In this document: one piece after another, positions 54,149-63,111 of the stretch
Numbering within the stretch: position 1 is the first letter of the stretch
Layout: every line of letters begins with the position of its first letter
Notes under the pieces: generated by a model
What the model saw: only the letters and a program-made list of their open reading frames with translations
Databases searched by the model: none
What the model was told of the DNA's origin: nothing
DNA from: an uncultured Lachnospiraceae bacterium
Lineage (GTDB): Bacteria > Bacillota > Clostridia > Lachnospirales > Lachnospiraceae
NCBI GenBank assembly: GCA_944381635.1
Contig: CALWLY010000002.1
Location: 1 to 64,000, forward strand
DNA: 64,000 nt
Direction of reading: 5' to 3'
Made by a program: the position numbers and the translations under genes

Positions 54149-55638
54149 AATGTCCCCGGTGTGGCACAGAAATCAAAGACGATAGTCTTTACTGTGAAAA
54201 ATGCGGAAAGGAAATCCAGATAGTACCTGAATTTGAACCGGAAATCGAAAACAGTATGAGAGATACCCTTTCAGGTGTTGGCGATGAGGTGGATCGTACA
54301 GTAGGACTGGAAGATTCTGCGGAAGAATCCGCGATAGACCCTTTCGAATCGGTTCCTTCTTCTGAATCTGCCGTTTCGGAAAAAAGAGAAGACAAGGAAA
54401 ATGTTGCATTGCAGAAAAAAGCATCCGGAAAGAAAAAAAGTATAATCGTGCTTTTTACCGCAGTTTTTCTCATCTGCCTTCTTCTTGGAATTAAATTCGC
54501 AAGGGAGCGTATGCCTTCTTTTCAGGTTCAAAAGGGAACTGCCGCTTTAGAGCAGGGAGATTATGAGACGGCAGTCTCTTATCTGCTTAAGGCTCTTGAG
54601 CTGCAGCCCGATAACATCAATACACTGGATCGACTTGCGCAGTGCTACTACGCGCTAGGGAAAAAACAGGAAACAAAAGAGCTTTGCGAGCAGATGCTTA
54701 TGCTTGATAAAGAAAACAGAAATGCCTATTACCGGCTGATCGCCATATATGAAGAGGAAGAACAGTATCAGGAATTGAACAGACTGCTCCTTTCCTGTCC
54801 GGTAGCAGAAATTCAGAACCAATATTCCGGCTATATGGCAAAGGCCCCTCAGTTCAGTGTGAAAGAGGGAGTTTATCACGAAAAGATAACCGTAAAGCTG
54901 ATTGCAAATACGGCTGGTACGATTTATTACACACTGGATGGAACCAGACCCAACGAATACAGCGATGTGTACACTTCTCCTTTGGAGATAGAAAACGGTT
55001 CCGTAGAGATAAAAGCCATATTTGTGAACAGTTATGGAATAGAAAGCGGAGAGGCATCTGCTGCCTATATGATTGACGCCGTTGTGCCGGAAATGCCGGA
55101 AATTACACCGGCGAGCGGTTCCTATACACGTCCTCAGATGATCAGTCTGGGAGAAATACCGGAAAATTATCTTGTATTTTATACTACGGACGGATCGGAC
55201 CCGAGCAGCAGTTCTCTGCAGTATACAGAACCGATACCCATGCCGGTGGGAAACAGTCATTTCCGTTTTTGCTGCATCAGCGATGCAGGAATACGAAGCG
55301 AAATAGAGGTCCGGGATTACACCCTGAACCTTCATGCCGCACTGAGTATGGACGGAGCTCAAAATAAGCTATTGATAGATTTGATGGAAGCGGGTATTAT
55401 TAACAGTATGGATGGCACTTTAGCAGACAGAAGCGGCCGTAACATTTACAGTTATCGCTATCCGCTGACACTTGAGGAAGAGGATTTCTATCTGTTCCGC
55501 GAGTACTATGAAGATGAAACCGGTTTAAGCAGCAGTACCGGAAATTCCTACCTGGTAAACATCAATACCGGCGACTGCTATAAAGCTGTGGAAGAAGCCG
55601 GGAAAATTGTTGCCAGACAAGATATTACAGCCCCTTAA
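54145..55638 (+). CDS. Zinc-ribbon, TPR and chitobiase-C-terminal-like membrane protein
   Basis: A 497-residue protein. Its parts are an N-terminal zinc ribbon (CPRCGTEI...CEKCGKEI), an acidic linker, one membrane helix (about 98-116), and TPR-like repeats (GTAALEQGDYETAVSYLLKALELQPDN). Two beta-sandwich modules of the CHB_HEX_C type follow (GTIYYTLDGTRPNEYSDVY; YLVFYTTDGSDPSSSS), then a C-terminal domain of about 90 residues. The topology puts the zinc ribbon inside and the rest outside the cell. The start overlaps folD by four bases. The function is unknown; recognition of envelope glycans is only a guess. Confidence 0.75.
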   Translation: MKCPRCGTEIKDDSLYCEKCGKEIQIVPEFEPEIENSMRDTLSGVGDEVDRTVGLEDSAEESAIDPFESVPSSESAVSEKREDKENVALQKKASGKKKSIIVLFTAVFLICLLLGIKFARERMPSFQVQKGTAALEQGDYETAVSYLLKALELQPDNINTLDRLAQCYYALGKKQETKELCEQMLMLDKENRNAYYRLIAIYEEEEQYQELNRLLLSCPVAEIQNQYSGYMAKAPQFSVKEGVYHEKITVKLIANTAGTIYYTLDGTRPNEYSDVYTSPLEIENGSVEIKAIFVNSYGIESGEASAAYMIDAVVPEMPEITPASGSYTRPQMISLGEIPENYLVFYTTDGSDPSSSSLQYTEPIPMPVGNSHFRFCCISDAGIRSEIEVRDYTLNLHAALSMDGAQNKLLIDLMEAGIINSMDGTLADRSGRNIYSYRYPLTLEEEDFYLFREYYEDETGLSSSTGNSYLVNINTGDCYKAVEEAGKIVARQDITAP

Positions 55639-55677
55639 AGGAGCGGCTCTCTAAAAGGAGCAGAAAGGTGAGTGTTT

Positions 55678-56559
55678 ATGTATCAGATTTTACAGGCAAA
55701 AGAACTTACTGCCAACATCTATCAGATGGAGGTAAAAGCACCCAGAGTTGCAAAGTCCTGCCAGCCGGGACAGTTTGTTATCGTTCGAATTGACGAGGAC
55801 GGAGAGCGTATTCCGCTTACAATTTGTGATTACGACAGAGAAGCAGAGACAATTACCATTGTTTTTCAGACAGTCGGAGCAGCTACATATAAAATGGCAG
55901 AGTTAAAAGCGGGAGACAGTTTCTGTGATTTTGTTGGACCGCTTGGAAGACCTTCTGAATTCGTATCGGAAGATCTGGAAGAGCTGAAAAAGAAAAAGAT
56001 TCTTTTTGTTGCAGGCGGTGTGGGAACTGCGCCGGTTTATCCCCAGGTAAAATGGATGAAAGAACATGGCATTGATGTCGATGTTATTATAGGTGCTAAA
56101 ACGAAAGATCTGGTTATTCTGGAAGAGGAAATGAAAGCAGTTGCCGGAAATCTTTACGTTACAACCGATGACGGTTCTTACGGACGCAGCGGTATGGTTA
56201 CTGCAACCATTCAGGATCTGGTTGAAAAAGAAGGCAAACATTATGATATGTGTGTGGCAATCGGACCTATGATCATGATGAAATTTGTTTGCAAGATGAC
56301 AGAAACTTTAAATATTCCTACGATTGTCAGCCTCAATCCTATTATGGTGGATGGAACAGGCATGTGCGGCGCATGCCGTGTAACAGTAGGAGGCGAAGTA
56401 AAATTTGCCTGCGTGGACGGACCGGAATTTGACGGTCATCTGGTTAACTTTGATGAGGCAATGCAGCGTCAGCAGATTTATAAAACTGCCGAGGGAAGAG
56501 CTTATCTTGCTGCAAAAGAAGGAGATACCCATCACGGCGGCTGCGGTCATTGCGAATAG
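55678..56559 (+). CDS. nfnA: NfnA-type ferredoxin-NADP reductase small subunit
   Basis: A 293-residue flavoprotein of the dihydroorotate dehydrogenase electron-transfer family. The FAD-binding barrel has RIPLTICDYD, the NAD site has VAGGVGTAPVYPQVKWM, and the C-terminal iron-sulfur ligands are CGACRVTVGGEVKFAC with a later GGCGHC. With the next gene it matches the electron-bifurcating transhydrogenase NfnAB, which couples NADH, NADPH and ferredoxin. AAAGGTG seven bases before 55678 favours this start over GTG 55672. Confidence 0.9.
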   Translation: MYQILQAKELTANIYQMEVKAPRVAKSCQPGQFVIVRIDEDGERIPLTICDYDREAETITIVFQTVGAATYKMAELKAGDSFCDFVGPLGRPSEFVSEDLEELKKKKILFVAGGVGTAPVYPQVKWMKEHGIDVDVIIGAKTKDLVILEEEMKAVAGNLYVTTDDGSYGRSGMVTATIQDLVEKEGKHYDMCVAIGPMIMMKFVCKMTETLNIPTIVSLNPIMVDGTGMCGACRVTVGGEVKFACVDGPEFDGHLVNFDEAMQRQQIYKTAEGRAYLAAKEGDTHHGGCGHCE

Positions 56560-56586
56560 TCAGAGACAAAAAAAGGAGAAATCATC

Positions 56587-57972
56587 ATGGACGTATTAAA
56601 AAAAGTGCCTGTAAGAGAACAGGATGCAAAAGTAAGAGCAACCAATTTTGAAGAAGTATGCCTCGGATATAACAAAGAAGAAGCTATGGAAGAGGCTGCA
56701 CGCTGCATTAACTGTAAAAATGCACAGTGTATGAAAGGATGTCCTGTTGCCATCAATATTCCCGGATTTATCGAAAAAGTAAAAGAAGGAGATATTGCGG
56801 CAGCTTACCAGATTATCAGTGAGTCCAGCGCACTTCCCGCAGTCTGCGGCCGTGTTTGCCCGCAGGAGAGCCAGTGCGAAGGAAAATGTATCCGCGGAAT
56901 CAAAGGTGATCCGGTTTCCATCGGCAAGCTGGAACGTTTTGTTGCCGACTGGGCAAGAGAAAACGGAATCAAACCCGAAGGTGCAAAAGAAAAGAAAGGC
57001 AAAAAAGTCGCTGTCATCGGCTCCGGCCCTGCAGGTCTTACCTGTGCGGGAGATCTTGCAAAAATGGGCTACGATGTTACAATCTTTGAAGCACTGCATG
57101 AGCCTGGCGGAGTTCTTGTTTACGGAATCCCGGAATTCCGTCTTCCCAAAGAAGATGTTGTAAAAAAAGAAATCGAAAACGTGAAAGCGCTGGGTGTTAA
57201 AATAGAAACCAACGTTGTGGTAGGAAAATCCGTTACCATCGATGAACTTTTACAGGAAGAAGGTTTCTCAGCGGTATTTATCGGTTCCGGCGCAGGACTT
57301 CCGAAATTCATGGGAATTCCTGGAGAAAATGCGAACGGTGTCTTCTCTGCCAACGAATATCTGACCAGAAGCAACCTGATGAAAGCTTTCAGAGAGGATG
57401 CACCTACCCCGATTATGAAAAGCCATAAGGTAGCCGTTGTAGGCGGCGGTAACGTGGCAATGGATGCTGCAAGAACAGCACTGCGCCTGGGCGCTGAAGT
57501 ACACATTGTTTACCGCAGAAGTGAAGAGGAACTGCCGGCTCGTGTGGAAGAAGTGCATCATGCAAAAGAAGAGGGCATCATTTTTGACCTGCTTACCAAC
57601 CCCACAGAAATTCTGGAAGATGAAAAAGGATGGGTATGCGGCATGAAATGTGTTCGTATGGAGCTTGGCGAACCGGATGCTTCCGGAAGAAGACGCCCTG
57701 TTGTAATTCCCGGCTCTGAGTTTGTTATGGACGTAGACATCGTTATCATGTCTTTGGGAACTTCTCCCAACCCGCTGATCTCCTCCACTACAGAAGGACT
57801 GGAAGTCAACAAGTGGAAATGTATTGTGGCAGAAGAGGACAACGGTCAGACAAGCAAAGAAGGCGTGTACGCAGGCGGAGATGCCGTAACAGGTGCGGCA
57901 ACTGTTATTCTTGCTATGGGCGCAGGAAAAGCAGGAGCCAAAGGTATTGATGAATATCTGTCTGGAAAATAA
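56587..57972 (+). CDS. nfnB: NfnB-type large subunit (glutamate synthase small-chain family)
   Basis: A 461-residue protein. The N-terminal iron-sulfur region (CINCKNAQCMKGCPVAINIPGF, CGRVCPQESQCEGKC) leads to FAD and NADP domains (VAVIGSGPAGLTCAGDLAKMG, VAVVGGGNVAMDAARTALRLG, YAGGDAVTGAATVILAMGAG). Without a glutamate synthase large chain nearby, and directly after the NfnA gene, it is best read as NfnB rather than GltD. AAAGGAG stands before the ATG. Confidence 0.9.
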   Translation: MDVLKKVPVREQDAKVRATNFEEVCLGYNKEEAMEEAARCINCKNAQCMKGCPVAINIPGFIEKVKEGDIAAAYQIISESSALPAVCGRVCPQESQCEGKCIRGIKGDPVSIGKLERFVADWARENGIKPEGAKEKKGKKVAVIGSGPAGLTCAGDLAKMGYDVTIFEALHEPGGVLVYGIPEFRLPKEDVVKKEIENVKALGVKIETNVVVGKSVTIDELLQEEGFSAVFIGSGAGLPKFMGIPGENANGVFSANEYLTRSNLMKAFREDAPTPIMKSHKVAVVGGGNVAMDAARTALRLGAEVHIVYRRSEEELPARVEEVHHAKEEGIIFDLLTNPTEILEDEKGWVCGMKCVRMELGEPDASGRRRPVVIPGSEFVMDVDIVIMSLGTSPNPLISSTTEGLEVNKWKCIVAEEDNGQTSKEGVYAGGDAVTGAATVILAMGAGKAGAKGIDEYLSGK

Positions 57973-58067
57973 ATCGTATTCTGCACAGCCGGTAAAAGCC
58001 TTTCGTCCTATTTTACAAAATCAGGACGGACAGGCAGGAAGGCTGCAAAGGAGGTTTTTTCGGGAGT

Positions 58068-58364
58068 ATGGTACAGCATATTGTATTGTGGAATTTAAAA
58101 CCGGAGCTTTCCGCCGCAGAGCGGGAAGCTGCCGGAACAAAAATAAAAGAAATCCTGGAAGCGGTGAAAGATAAGGTAGATGGGGTTATTTCTCTTGAAG
58201 TAAAAATAAACCCGCTTTCCGGAAGCAATCGTGATATTGCCCTTCTTTCCTGTTTTGAATCGGAAGAGGCCTTAAACGCCTATCAGATTCATCCGGAGCA
58301 CCAGGCGGCAAGTGTGTATATTCGCTCCGTCACATGCGAACGGGCATGTTTTGACTACAGATAA
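58068..58364 (+). CDS. Dabb (stress-responsive alpha/beta barrel) protein
   Basis: A 98-residue protein with the Dabb pattern: MVQHIVLWNLKPELS at the start, then helix AAGTKIKEILEAVKDKVDGV, and ALLSCFESEEALNAYQIHPEH. Members form small dimeric ferredoxin-like barrels of varied or unknown use. The start follows GGGAG too closely and AAGGAGG at 13 bases, so translation may be weak. It stands before a zinc-ribbon gene with 16 bases between. Confidence 0.85.
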   Translation: MVQHIVLWNLKPELSAAEREAAGTKIKEILEAVKDKVDGVISLEVKINPLSGSNRDIALLSCFESEEALNAYQIHPEHQAASVYIRSVTCERACFDYR

Positions 58365-58380
58365 CGGGAGGAAACAGCAT

Positions 58381-59316
58381 ATGCCGTGGTGTCCAAAATG
58401 TAAAAACGAATATATAGACGGAATAGAGGTCTGTTCAGACTGCGGATGTAAACTTGTGGAAAGTCTGGAGGAGGAGCTGAGCGAACCTCTCACTTTCGGA
58501 ACGGAGGAAGAAATAGACGCTCTGATTGATTTCCTCACATACAGCAAAGTAAAAGGCGTGCAGAAAAAGTGGGATGAAAGAGATCAGATTTATGAACTTT
58601 ATGTTTCTGCCTCTGATCAGAAAAAAGCAGTGAGATACATTCAGCTTTTTGAATCACAATCAAAGCTCCAAAAGAAAAATTCACAAAGCACAGAAGAGGA
58701 AGAAGATTTCTTGCAGATGCCGGAAACAGATCTTTCAGAAGAAAGTACAGAAGAAGAGCCGACGGAAAATGGGGAAGAGGAGGATTCCCGCCTGTTTTCC
58801 GGAAAACAGGTTCCTACCCGTGGCGTTTATCAGGCTGCATCAAAAAGAGCGGAAGAATACAAATCGGGTGCTGTCACACTTCTTTTTACCGGAGTAGTGG
58901 GATTTGTGCTTTTAATTCTTCTGTTGACAGGTATTATCCCGCTTAACTTAGCCGTAACAACCAAATATCTGGCGGGCATTGTTATGGGAGCTCTTTTCCT
59001 TGTTTTTATTATTATGGGAATTCTGTCTTTCCGCTCTTATAAAGAGCTGGAGGGAAAGGCAGTAAAAGAAAATAATTTAAAGGAAGAGCTTCTAAGATGG
59101 TGTCATGATAATATGACGGCGGATAGTATCGACCGGGAATTTTCTTTTTCTGATTCAGACAGTGAAGAAATGAAATATTTCAAAAGAAGCGCCAAAATGA
59201 AAAAGATGATTACCGAAAATTTCCTTCACCTGGAGGAAGGGTATCTGGACAGTTTTGTGGATGAACTTTATCCTGACATTTTTGAAACAGAAGAGGACAG
59301 CGAAGAGAACCTATGA
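58381..59316 (+). CDS. Zinc-ribbon membrane protein of unknown function
   Basis: A 311-residue protein. It has an N-terminal zinc ribbon (MPWCPKCKNEYIDGIEVCSDCGCKL) and a DUF2007-like alpha/beta part (EEIDALIDFLTYSKVKGVQ...YELYVSASDQKKAVRYI). An acidic linker, two membrane helices (about 165-225) and a C-terminal helical part follow. GGGAGG nine bases before 58381 sets the start. Its last bases overlap rlmH (ATGA), so the two are translated together. The function is unknown; it shares the zinc-ribbon plus membrane layout with the gene at 54145 but not the rest. Confidence 0.72.
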   Translation: MPWCPKCKNEYIDGIEVCSDCGCKLVESLEEELSEPLTFGTEEEIDALIDFLTYSKVKGVQKKWDERDQIYELYVSASDQKKAVRYIQLFESQSKLQKKNSQSTEEEEDFLQMPETDLSEESTEEEPTENGEEEDSRLFSGKQVPTRGVYQAASKRAEEYKSGAVTLLFTGVVGFVLLILLLTGIIPLNLAVTTKYLAGIVMGALFLVFIIMGILSFRSYKELEGKAVKENNLKEELLRWCHDNMTADSIDREFSFSDSDSEEMKYFKRSAKMKKMITENFLHLEEGYLDSFVDELYPDIFETEEDSEENL

Positions 59317-59792
59317 AAATTACGATACTGACCGTAGGAAAAATCAAAGAGAAATATTTTCGGGATGCCGTTGCTGAATACAGCAAAAGACTTTCCAGAT
59401 ACTGCAAACTGGAAATATGCGAGGTTGCGGACGAAAAGACCACAGAGGAGTGCAGCCCGGCAGAGGAAGATCTGATTCGAAGCAAAGAAGCGGAACGGCT
59501 GAAGAAATTCATAAAAGACGATGCGTTTCTTGTTGCTCTGGCTATTGACGGAAAAAAGTACGACTCTCCGGGGTTTTCTGCCAGAATCGAGCAGCTTGGC
59601 GTTCAGGGGAAAAGCCACATTATCTTTGTGATCGGCGGCAGTATCGGACTTCATGAATCGGTGCTGAAAAGAGCCAATGAGAAAATCAGCTTTTCCGATA
59701 TGACCTTTCCTCATCAACTGATGAGAGTGATTCTTCTGGAACAGATATACAGGGCCTATCGAATTATGAACCACGAACCTTATCACAAATAA
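59313..59792 (+). CDS. rlmH: 23S rRNA pseudouridine-1915 N3-methyltransferase
   Basis: A 159-residue SPOUT methyltransferase: MKITILTVGKIKEKYFRDAV at the start, IDGKKYDSPGFSARI, the SAM-knot FVIGGSIGLHESV, and the end TFPHQLMRVILLEQIYRAYRIMNHEPYHK, all typical for RlmH. It methylates pseudouridine in helix 69 of 23S rRNA. It is followed by an ACAGGGGAAACT/AGTTTCCCCTGT hairpin at 59804-59854, a likely terminator with a poor T run. Confidence 0.97.
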   Translation: MKITILTVGKIKEKYFRDAVAEYSKRLSRYCKLEICEVADEKTTEECSPAEEDLIRSKEAERLKKFIKDDAFLVALAIDGKKYDSPGFSARIEQLGVQGKSHIIFVIGGSIGLHESVLKRANEKISFSDMTFPHQLMRVILLEQIYRAYRIMNHEPYHK

Positions 59793-59803
59793 CAGTATTT
59801 AAA

Positions 59804-59854
59804 ACAGGGGAAACTATACAGAACTTTCAGAAGTTTTTGTGCAGTTTCCCCTGT
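59804..59854 (+). terminator. Hairpin after rlmH
   Basis: ACAGGGGAAACT pairs perfectly with AGTTTCCCCTGT around a 27-base loop; only a short T stretch (CTTTT) follows, so termination strength is uncertain. Confidence 0.55.
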
Positions 59855-59921
59855 AAGCTTTTCCGGGTAATAAAATGGAATAACCGGAATATGGGACCCG
59901 CCTGCCTGCATATTCTTTACC

Positions 59922-60230
59922 ATGAGCAGAAAAGAAAAATCGAAAAAAAGAGAAAAAGAAGAAATTTCATACAGCAAAAAGGAAGTCCTGATCAATTCCC
60001 TGAAGCTTCCCAAAGATACTCTTTTAGGTGCCTCCATCGTTACGATGATAGGAAATCGGGAGGTAATTGTGGAAAATTACAGAGGTATTTTGGAGTATAC
60101 CAGCGAAAATATTTTACTGCAGGGCAAAAGCTGTCAGATTATCATAACCGGGGACAGACTGCATATTGACTATTATACCAACGAGGATATGAAAATTTCC
60201 GGAATGATCCGGGAAATTCGCTATCAGTAA
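59922..60230 (+). CDS. yqfC: Sporulation protein YqfC
   Basis: A 102-residue protein. A lysine-rich N-terminus (SRKEKSKKREKEE) is followed by the YqfC/YabP-like beta domain (ASIVTMIGNREVIVENYRGILEYTSENILLQGKSCQIIITGDRLHIDYYTNEDM). In Bacillus yqfC and yqfD belong to the SigE regulon. No clear ribosome binding site precedes the ATG. Confidence 0.93.
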   Translation: MSRKEKSKKREKEEISYSKKEVLINSLKLPKDTLLGASIVTMIGNREVIVENYRGILEYTSENILLQGKSCQIIITGDRLHIDYYTNEDMKISGMIREIRYQ

Positions 60231-60266
60231 AACAATCCGCTGTGATTTGGCAAAAAGGAGCAGAAA

Positions 60267-61547
60267 ATGGTAGAATTGATTCGATATCTTCGCGGTTATG
60301 TAAAGATAAAAGTATGGGGATATTCACCGGAACGCTTTATGAATCTATGTACCAATCATCATATCATGTTGTGGGGAATGGAAAATTTCGGTGATTATTA
60401 CACGATGTATTTAAGCCTGGAAGATTTCTTTTCTTTGAAAACAATTGTAAAAAAGACAAGAACAAGGGTAGCTGTCTTGGAAAAAGCCGGGCTGCCCTTT
60501 TTCATTCAGAAAATGAAGAAAAGAAAAGTATTTGCCTTTGGTGTTCCCTCCTGCATTCTCTTTCTTCTTTTCATGTCAAGGTTTATCTGGGCCATGGACT
60601 TTCAGGGAAATGTTTCCGTGACAGATGATGTATTAAAGGATTTTTTGAGAGAATCCGGCGTTGATTATGGAATACGAAAAAGCAATATTGACATGGAAGC
60701 GCTGGAATCCGCAATCCGCGAAGAATTTCCCATTGTGACCTGGACATCGGGAGAAATTCAGGGCACCAGGCTGATCATAAAGATAAAGGAAAACGATCTG
60801 GTAAATGCTGCCGAAGAAGAAAACAAACAGGCTGGAAAAGAAGAACAGGATACCATGACCGCAAGCAATCTGGTGGCAGATTGTGACGGCGTTGTTTATT
60901 CCATTCTCACTCGTAACGGTGTTCCTCAGGTAAAGGCGGGAAGCGAGGTCAAAAAAGGGGATCTTCTTGTTTCGGGTGCAATTCCGGTGACCGCCGATGA
61001 TGGTACTGTAAAAAATTATCAATATTGTAACGCGGATGCCGATATTTTTGTCCGCACAAGCAAGGAAGTTTCTCTCAGGCAGGATTTGACTCATGAATAT
61101 CAGAATTATACCGGAAGAGAGAAAAAAATTCCCTTTTTTACTGTAAACGGAAAAAGATATACGCTTCCGGGTGTGAAATGTAAGTACCTGAAATACGATG
61201 AGGTGGTGGAAGAATCGCAGTTCTGCCTTTTTGGACAGATTGATCTTCCTTTCTATACAGGAACCATTACCTGCCGTGAATACCTGCCTGTGGAAGCTTA
61301 TTATGAAAAAGAAACGGCAGAAACTCTTTTGTATGATAAATTAGACAAAATAATCGTAAATTTAGAAGAAAAAGGGGTACAAATAATTACAAAAGATGTT
61401 AAAATAGAAGAGGCATCCGACTTTCTTACCCTGCAGGGGACGCTTTCTTTGATTTCGCCCTGCGGTGTTTCTCAGGAATTGACGCCTTCTGCTGTTTCCG
61501 GCAACGGAATAGAAGGTGCGCCGGATGCAAATGACAACGGAGAGTAA
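60267..61547 (+). CDS. yqfD: Sporulation protein YqfD
   Basis: A 426-residue protein: N-terminal small domain (YLRGYVKIKVWGYSPERFMNLCTNHHIMLWGM), one membrane helix (FAFGVPSCILFLLFMSRFIWAM), then a long extracytoplasmic region starting with a POTRA-like segment (DFQGNVSVTDDVLKDFLRESGV). The last 25 residues include AVSGN and are low complexity. Known YqfD proteins act in mother-cell stages of sporulation. AAAGGAG stands before the ATG. The next gene is phoH, six bases away, as in Bacillus. Confidence 0.94.
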   Translation: MVELIRYLRGYVKIKVWGYSPERFMNLCTNHHIMLWGMENFGDYYTMYLSLEDFFSLKTIVKKTRTRVAVLEKAGLPFFIQKMKKRKVFAFGVPSCILFLLFMSRFIWAMDFQGNVSVTDDVLKDFLRESGVDYGIRKSNIDMEALESAIREEFPIVTWTSGEIQGTRLIIKIKENDLVNAAEEENKQAGKEEQDTMTASNLVADCDGVVYSILTRNGVPQVKAGSEVKKGDLLVSGAIPVTADDGTVKNYQYCNADADIFVRTSKEVSLRQDLTHEYQNYTGREKKIPFFTVNGKRYTLPGVKCKYLKYDEVVEESQFCLFGQIDLPFYTGTITCREYLPVEAYYEKETAETLLYDKLDKIIVNLEEKGVQIITKDVKIEEASDFLTLQGTLSLISPCGVSQELTPSAVSGNGIEGAPDANDNGE

Positions 61548-61552
61548 ACAGA

Positions 61553-62563
61553 ATGGAACAGACAGAAATTTTTTTGGAAATGGATGCCGGCCATATCAGC
61601 AATATTTTTGGGCAGTTTGACATTTATGTAAAAAAGCTGGAAAGGCAGCTGCATGTGACAATTACGGACCGAAATGGAAATATCCGAATCGCAGGAAGCC
61701 CTCACGCTGCCAGACAGGCGGAATCTATTTTAAAACAATTATTGGAATTATCAAAGAGAGGAAACCAGATTCAGGAACAGAATGTGGATTATGCAATTGC
61801 TATGAGTATGGAAGAAAAAGAAGACGCACTTTTGGAAATTGACGGAGACTTAATCTGTCACACCATGAGCGGCAAACCGATAAAACCCAAAACACTGGGG
61901 CAAAAGCAATACATCGATGCTATTCGCGATAACATGATTGTATTTGGCTTAGGACCCGCAGGAACAGGAAAGACCTATCTGGCTATGGCTATGGCCATCA
62001 CAGCCTTTAAAAACAACGAGGTGGAACGCATCATTCTGACCCGTCCCGCCATAGAAGCCGGAGAAAAACTGGGATTTCTTCCCGGCGATCTGCAAAGCAA
62101 GGTAGACCCTTATCTGCGTCCCCTTTACGACGCTCTTTACCAGATCATGGGGGCAGAGAGCTTTGCCAAAAATATGGAGAAAGGTCTGATAGAAGTGGCG
62201 CCGCTTGCTTATATGCGCGGCCGTACACTGGATAATGCCTATATTATCCTGGATGAAGCTCAGAATACCACACCGGCCCAGATGAAAATGTTTCTGACAC
62301 GTATCGGATTTGGTTCCAAGGTCGTGATCACAGGCGATTCCTCACAGAAGGATCTTGCCCCCGGAGCAACGTCAGGTTTGGATGTGGCAATCCGGGTTTT
62401 AAGCAAGGTGGACGATATTGCTTTTTGTCACCTGACCAGCCGTGACGTAGTAAGACACCCCCTGGTACAGAAAATCGTAAAGGCTTATGAGGATTATGAG
62501 GCCAGAGAGCAGCGCCGGGCGATAAAAACCCGGGATAAAGGCAAAAAACACACAAGAGGATAA
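61553..62563 (+). CDS. phoH: PhoH-family ATPase
   Basis: A 336-residue protein. A KH-like N-terminal region (about 1-75) precedes the P-loop ATPase: Walker A GPAGTGKTYLAMA, RPAIEAGEKLGFLPGD, Walker B IILDEAQN, and VITGDSSQKDL. PhoH proteins are linked to RNA metabolism and sit before ybeY in most Firmicutes, as they do here (four-base gap). Confidence 0.95.
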   Translation: MEQTEIFLEMDAGHISNIFGQFDIYVKKLERQLHVTITDRNGNIRIAGSPHAARQAESILKQLLELSKRGNQIQEQNVDYAIAMSMEEKEDALLEIDGDLICHTMSGKPIKPKTLGQKQYIDAIRDNMIVFGLGPAGTGKTYLAMAMAITAFKNNEVERIILTRPAIEAGEKLGFLPGDLQSKVDPYLRPLYDALYQIMGAESFAKNMEKGLIEVAPLAYMRGRTLDNAYIILDEAQNTTPAQMKMFLTRIGFGSKVVITGDSSQKDLAPGATSGLDVAIRVLSKVDDIAFCHLTSRDVVRHPLVQKIVKAYEDYEAREQRRAIKTRDKGKKHTRG

Positions 62564-62567
62564 AATT

Positions 62568-63077
62568 ATGACTTATTATGTGGAAAATGAAACCGAAATT
62601 ACATTTCCATTCGACGTAGAAGAATTGACTCAGTTAGTCGCTGACGCTGTCCTGGAAATGGAGCAATGTCCTTATGAGACAGAAGTAAATGTCCTTATCA
62701 CTGATAATGAGGGGATACGCAATTATAACCGGGAATACAGGGAAATTGATAAAGAGACCGATGTTTTGTCTTTTCCCAATATTCCTTTTGAAAAAGAAGC
62801 CGATTTTTCTATTGTGGCGGAAAGAGAGGCCGACTATTTCGAACCGGATACCGGCGAGCTCATCCTGGGCTATATCATTCTTTCGGCAGATAAAATACGG
62901 GAACAGGCCGAGCTTTACGGACATTCGCAGAAAAGAGAGTGTGCATTTCTGATTGCCCACAGCATGCTTCATTTATGCGGCTATGACCATATGGTTCCGG
63001 AGGAAGCTGCCGTGATGGAAGAAAAGCAGAACGAAGTTCTGCAGAAATTGGGCATCACAAGAGAAATCGAAGATTAA
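62568..63077 (+). CDS. ybeY: Endoribonuclease YbeY (rRNA maturation factor)
   Basis: A 169-residue protein with VLITDNEGIRNYNREYREIDKETDVLSFPN and the metal motif HSMLHLCGYDH (Gly usual after the first His is Ser). It helps process the 3' end of 16S rRNA. It lies directly after phoH. A CAGACA/TGTCTG hairpin follows the stop codon (63078-63093). Confidence 0.96.
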   Translation: MTYYVENETEITFPFDVEELTQLVADAVLEMEQCPYETEVNVLITDNEGIRNYNREYREIDKETDVLSFPNIPFEKEADFSIVAEREADYFEPDTGELILGYIILSADKIREQAELYGHSQKRECAFLIAHSMLHLCGYDHMVPEEAAVMEEKQNEVLQKLGITREIED

Positions 63078-63111
63078 CAGACATCCTGTCTGAAGCAAAA
63101 GAGTGAGAAAT

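Noticed and set aside
59887-59924. SigE-like promoter before yqfC (GAATATG-N15-CATATTCT)
   Set aside because: The match is fair, but transcription would begin at the start codon itself, leaving no leader or ribosome binding site.
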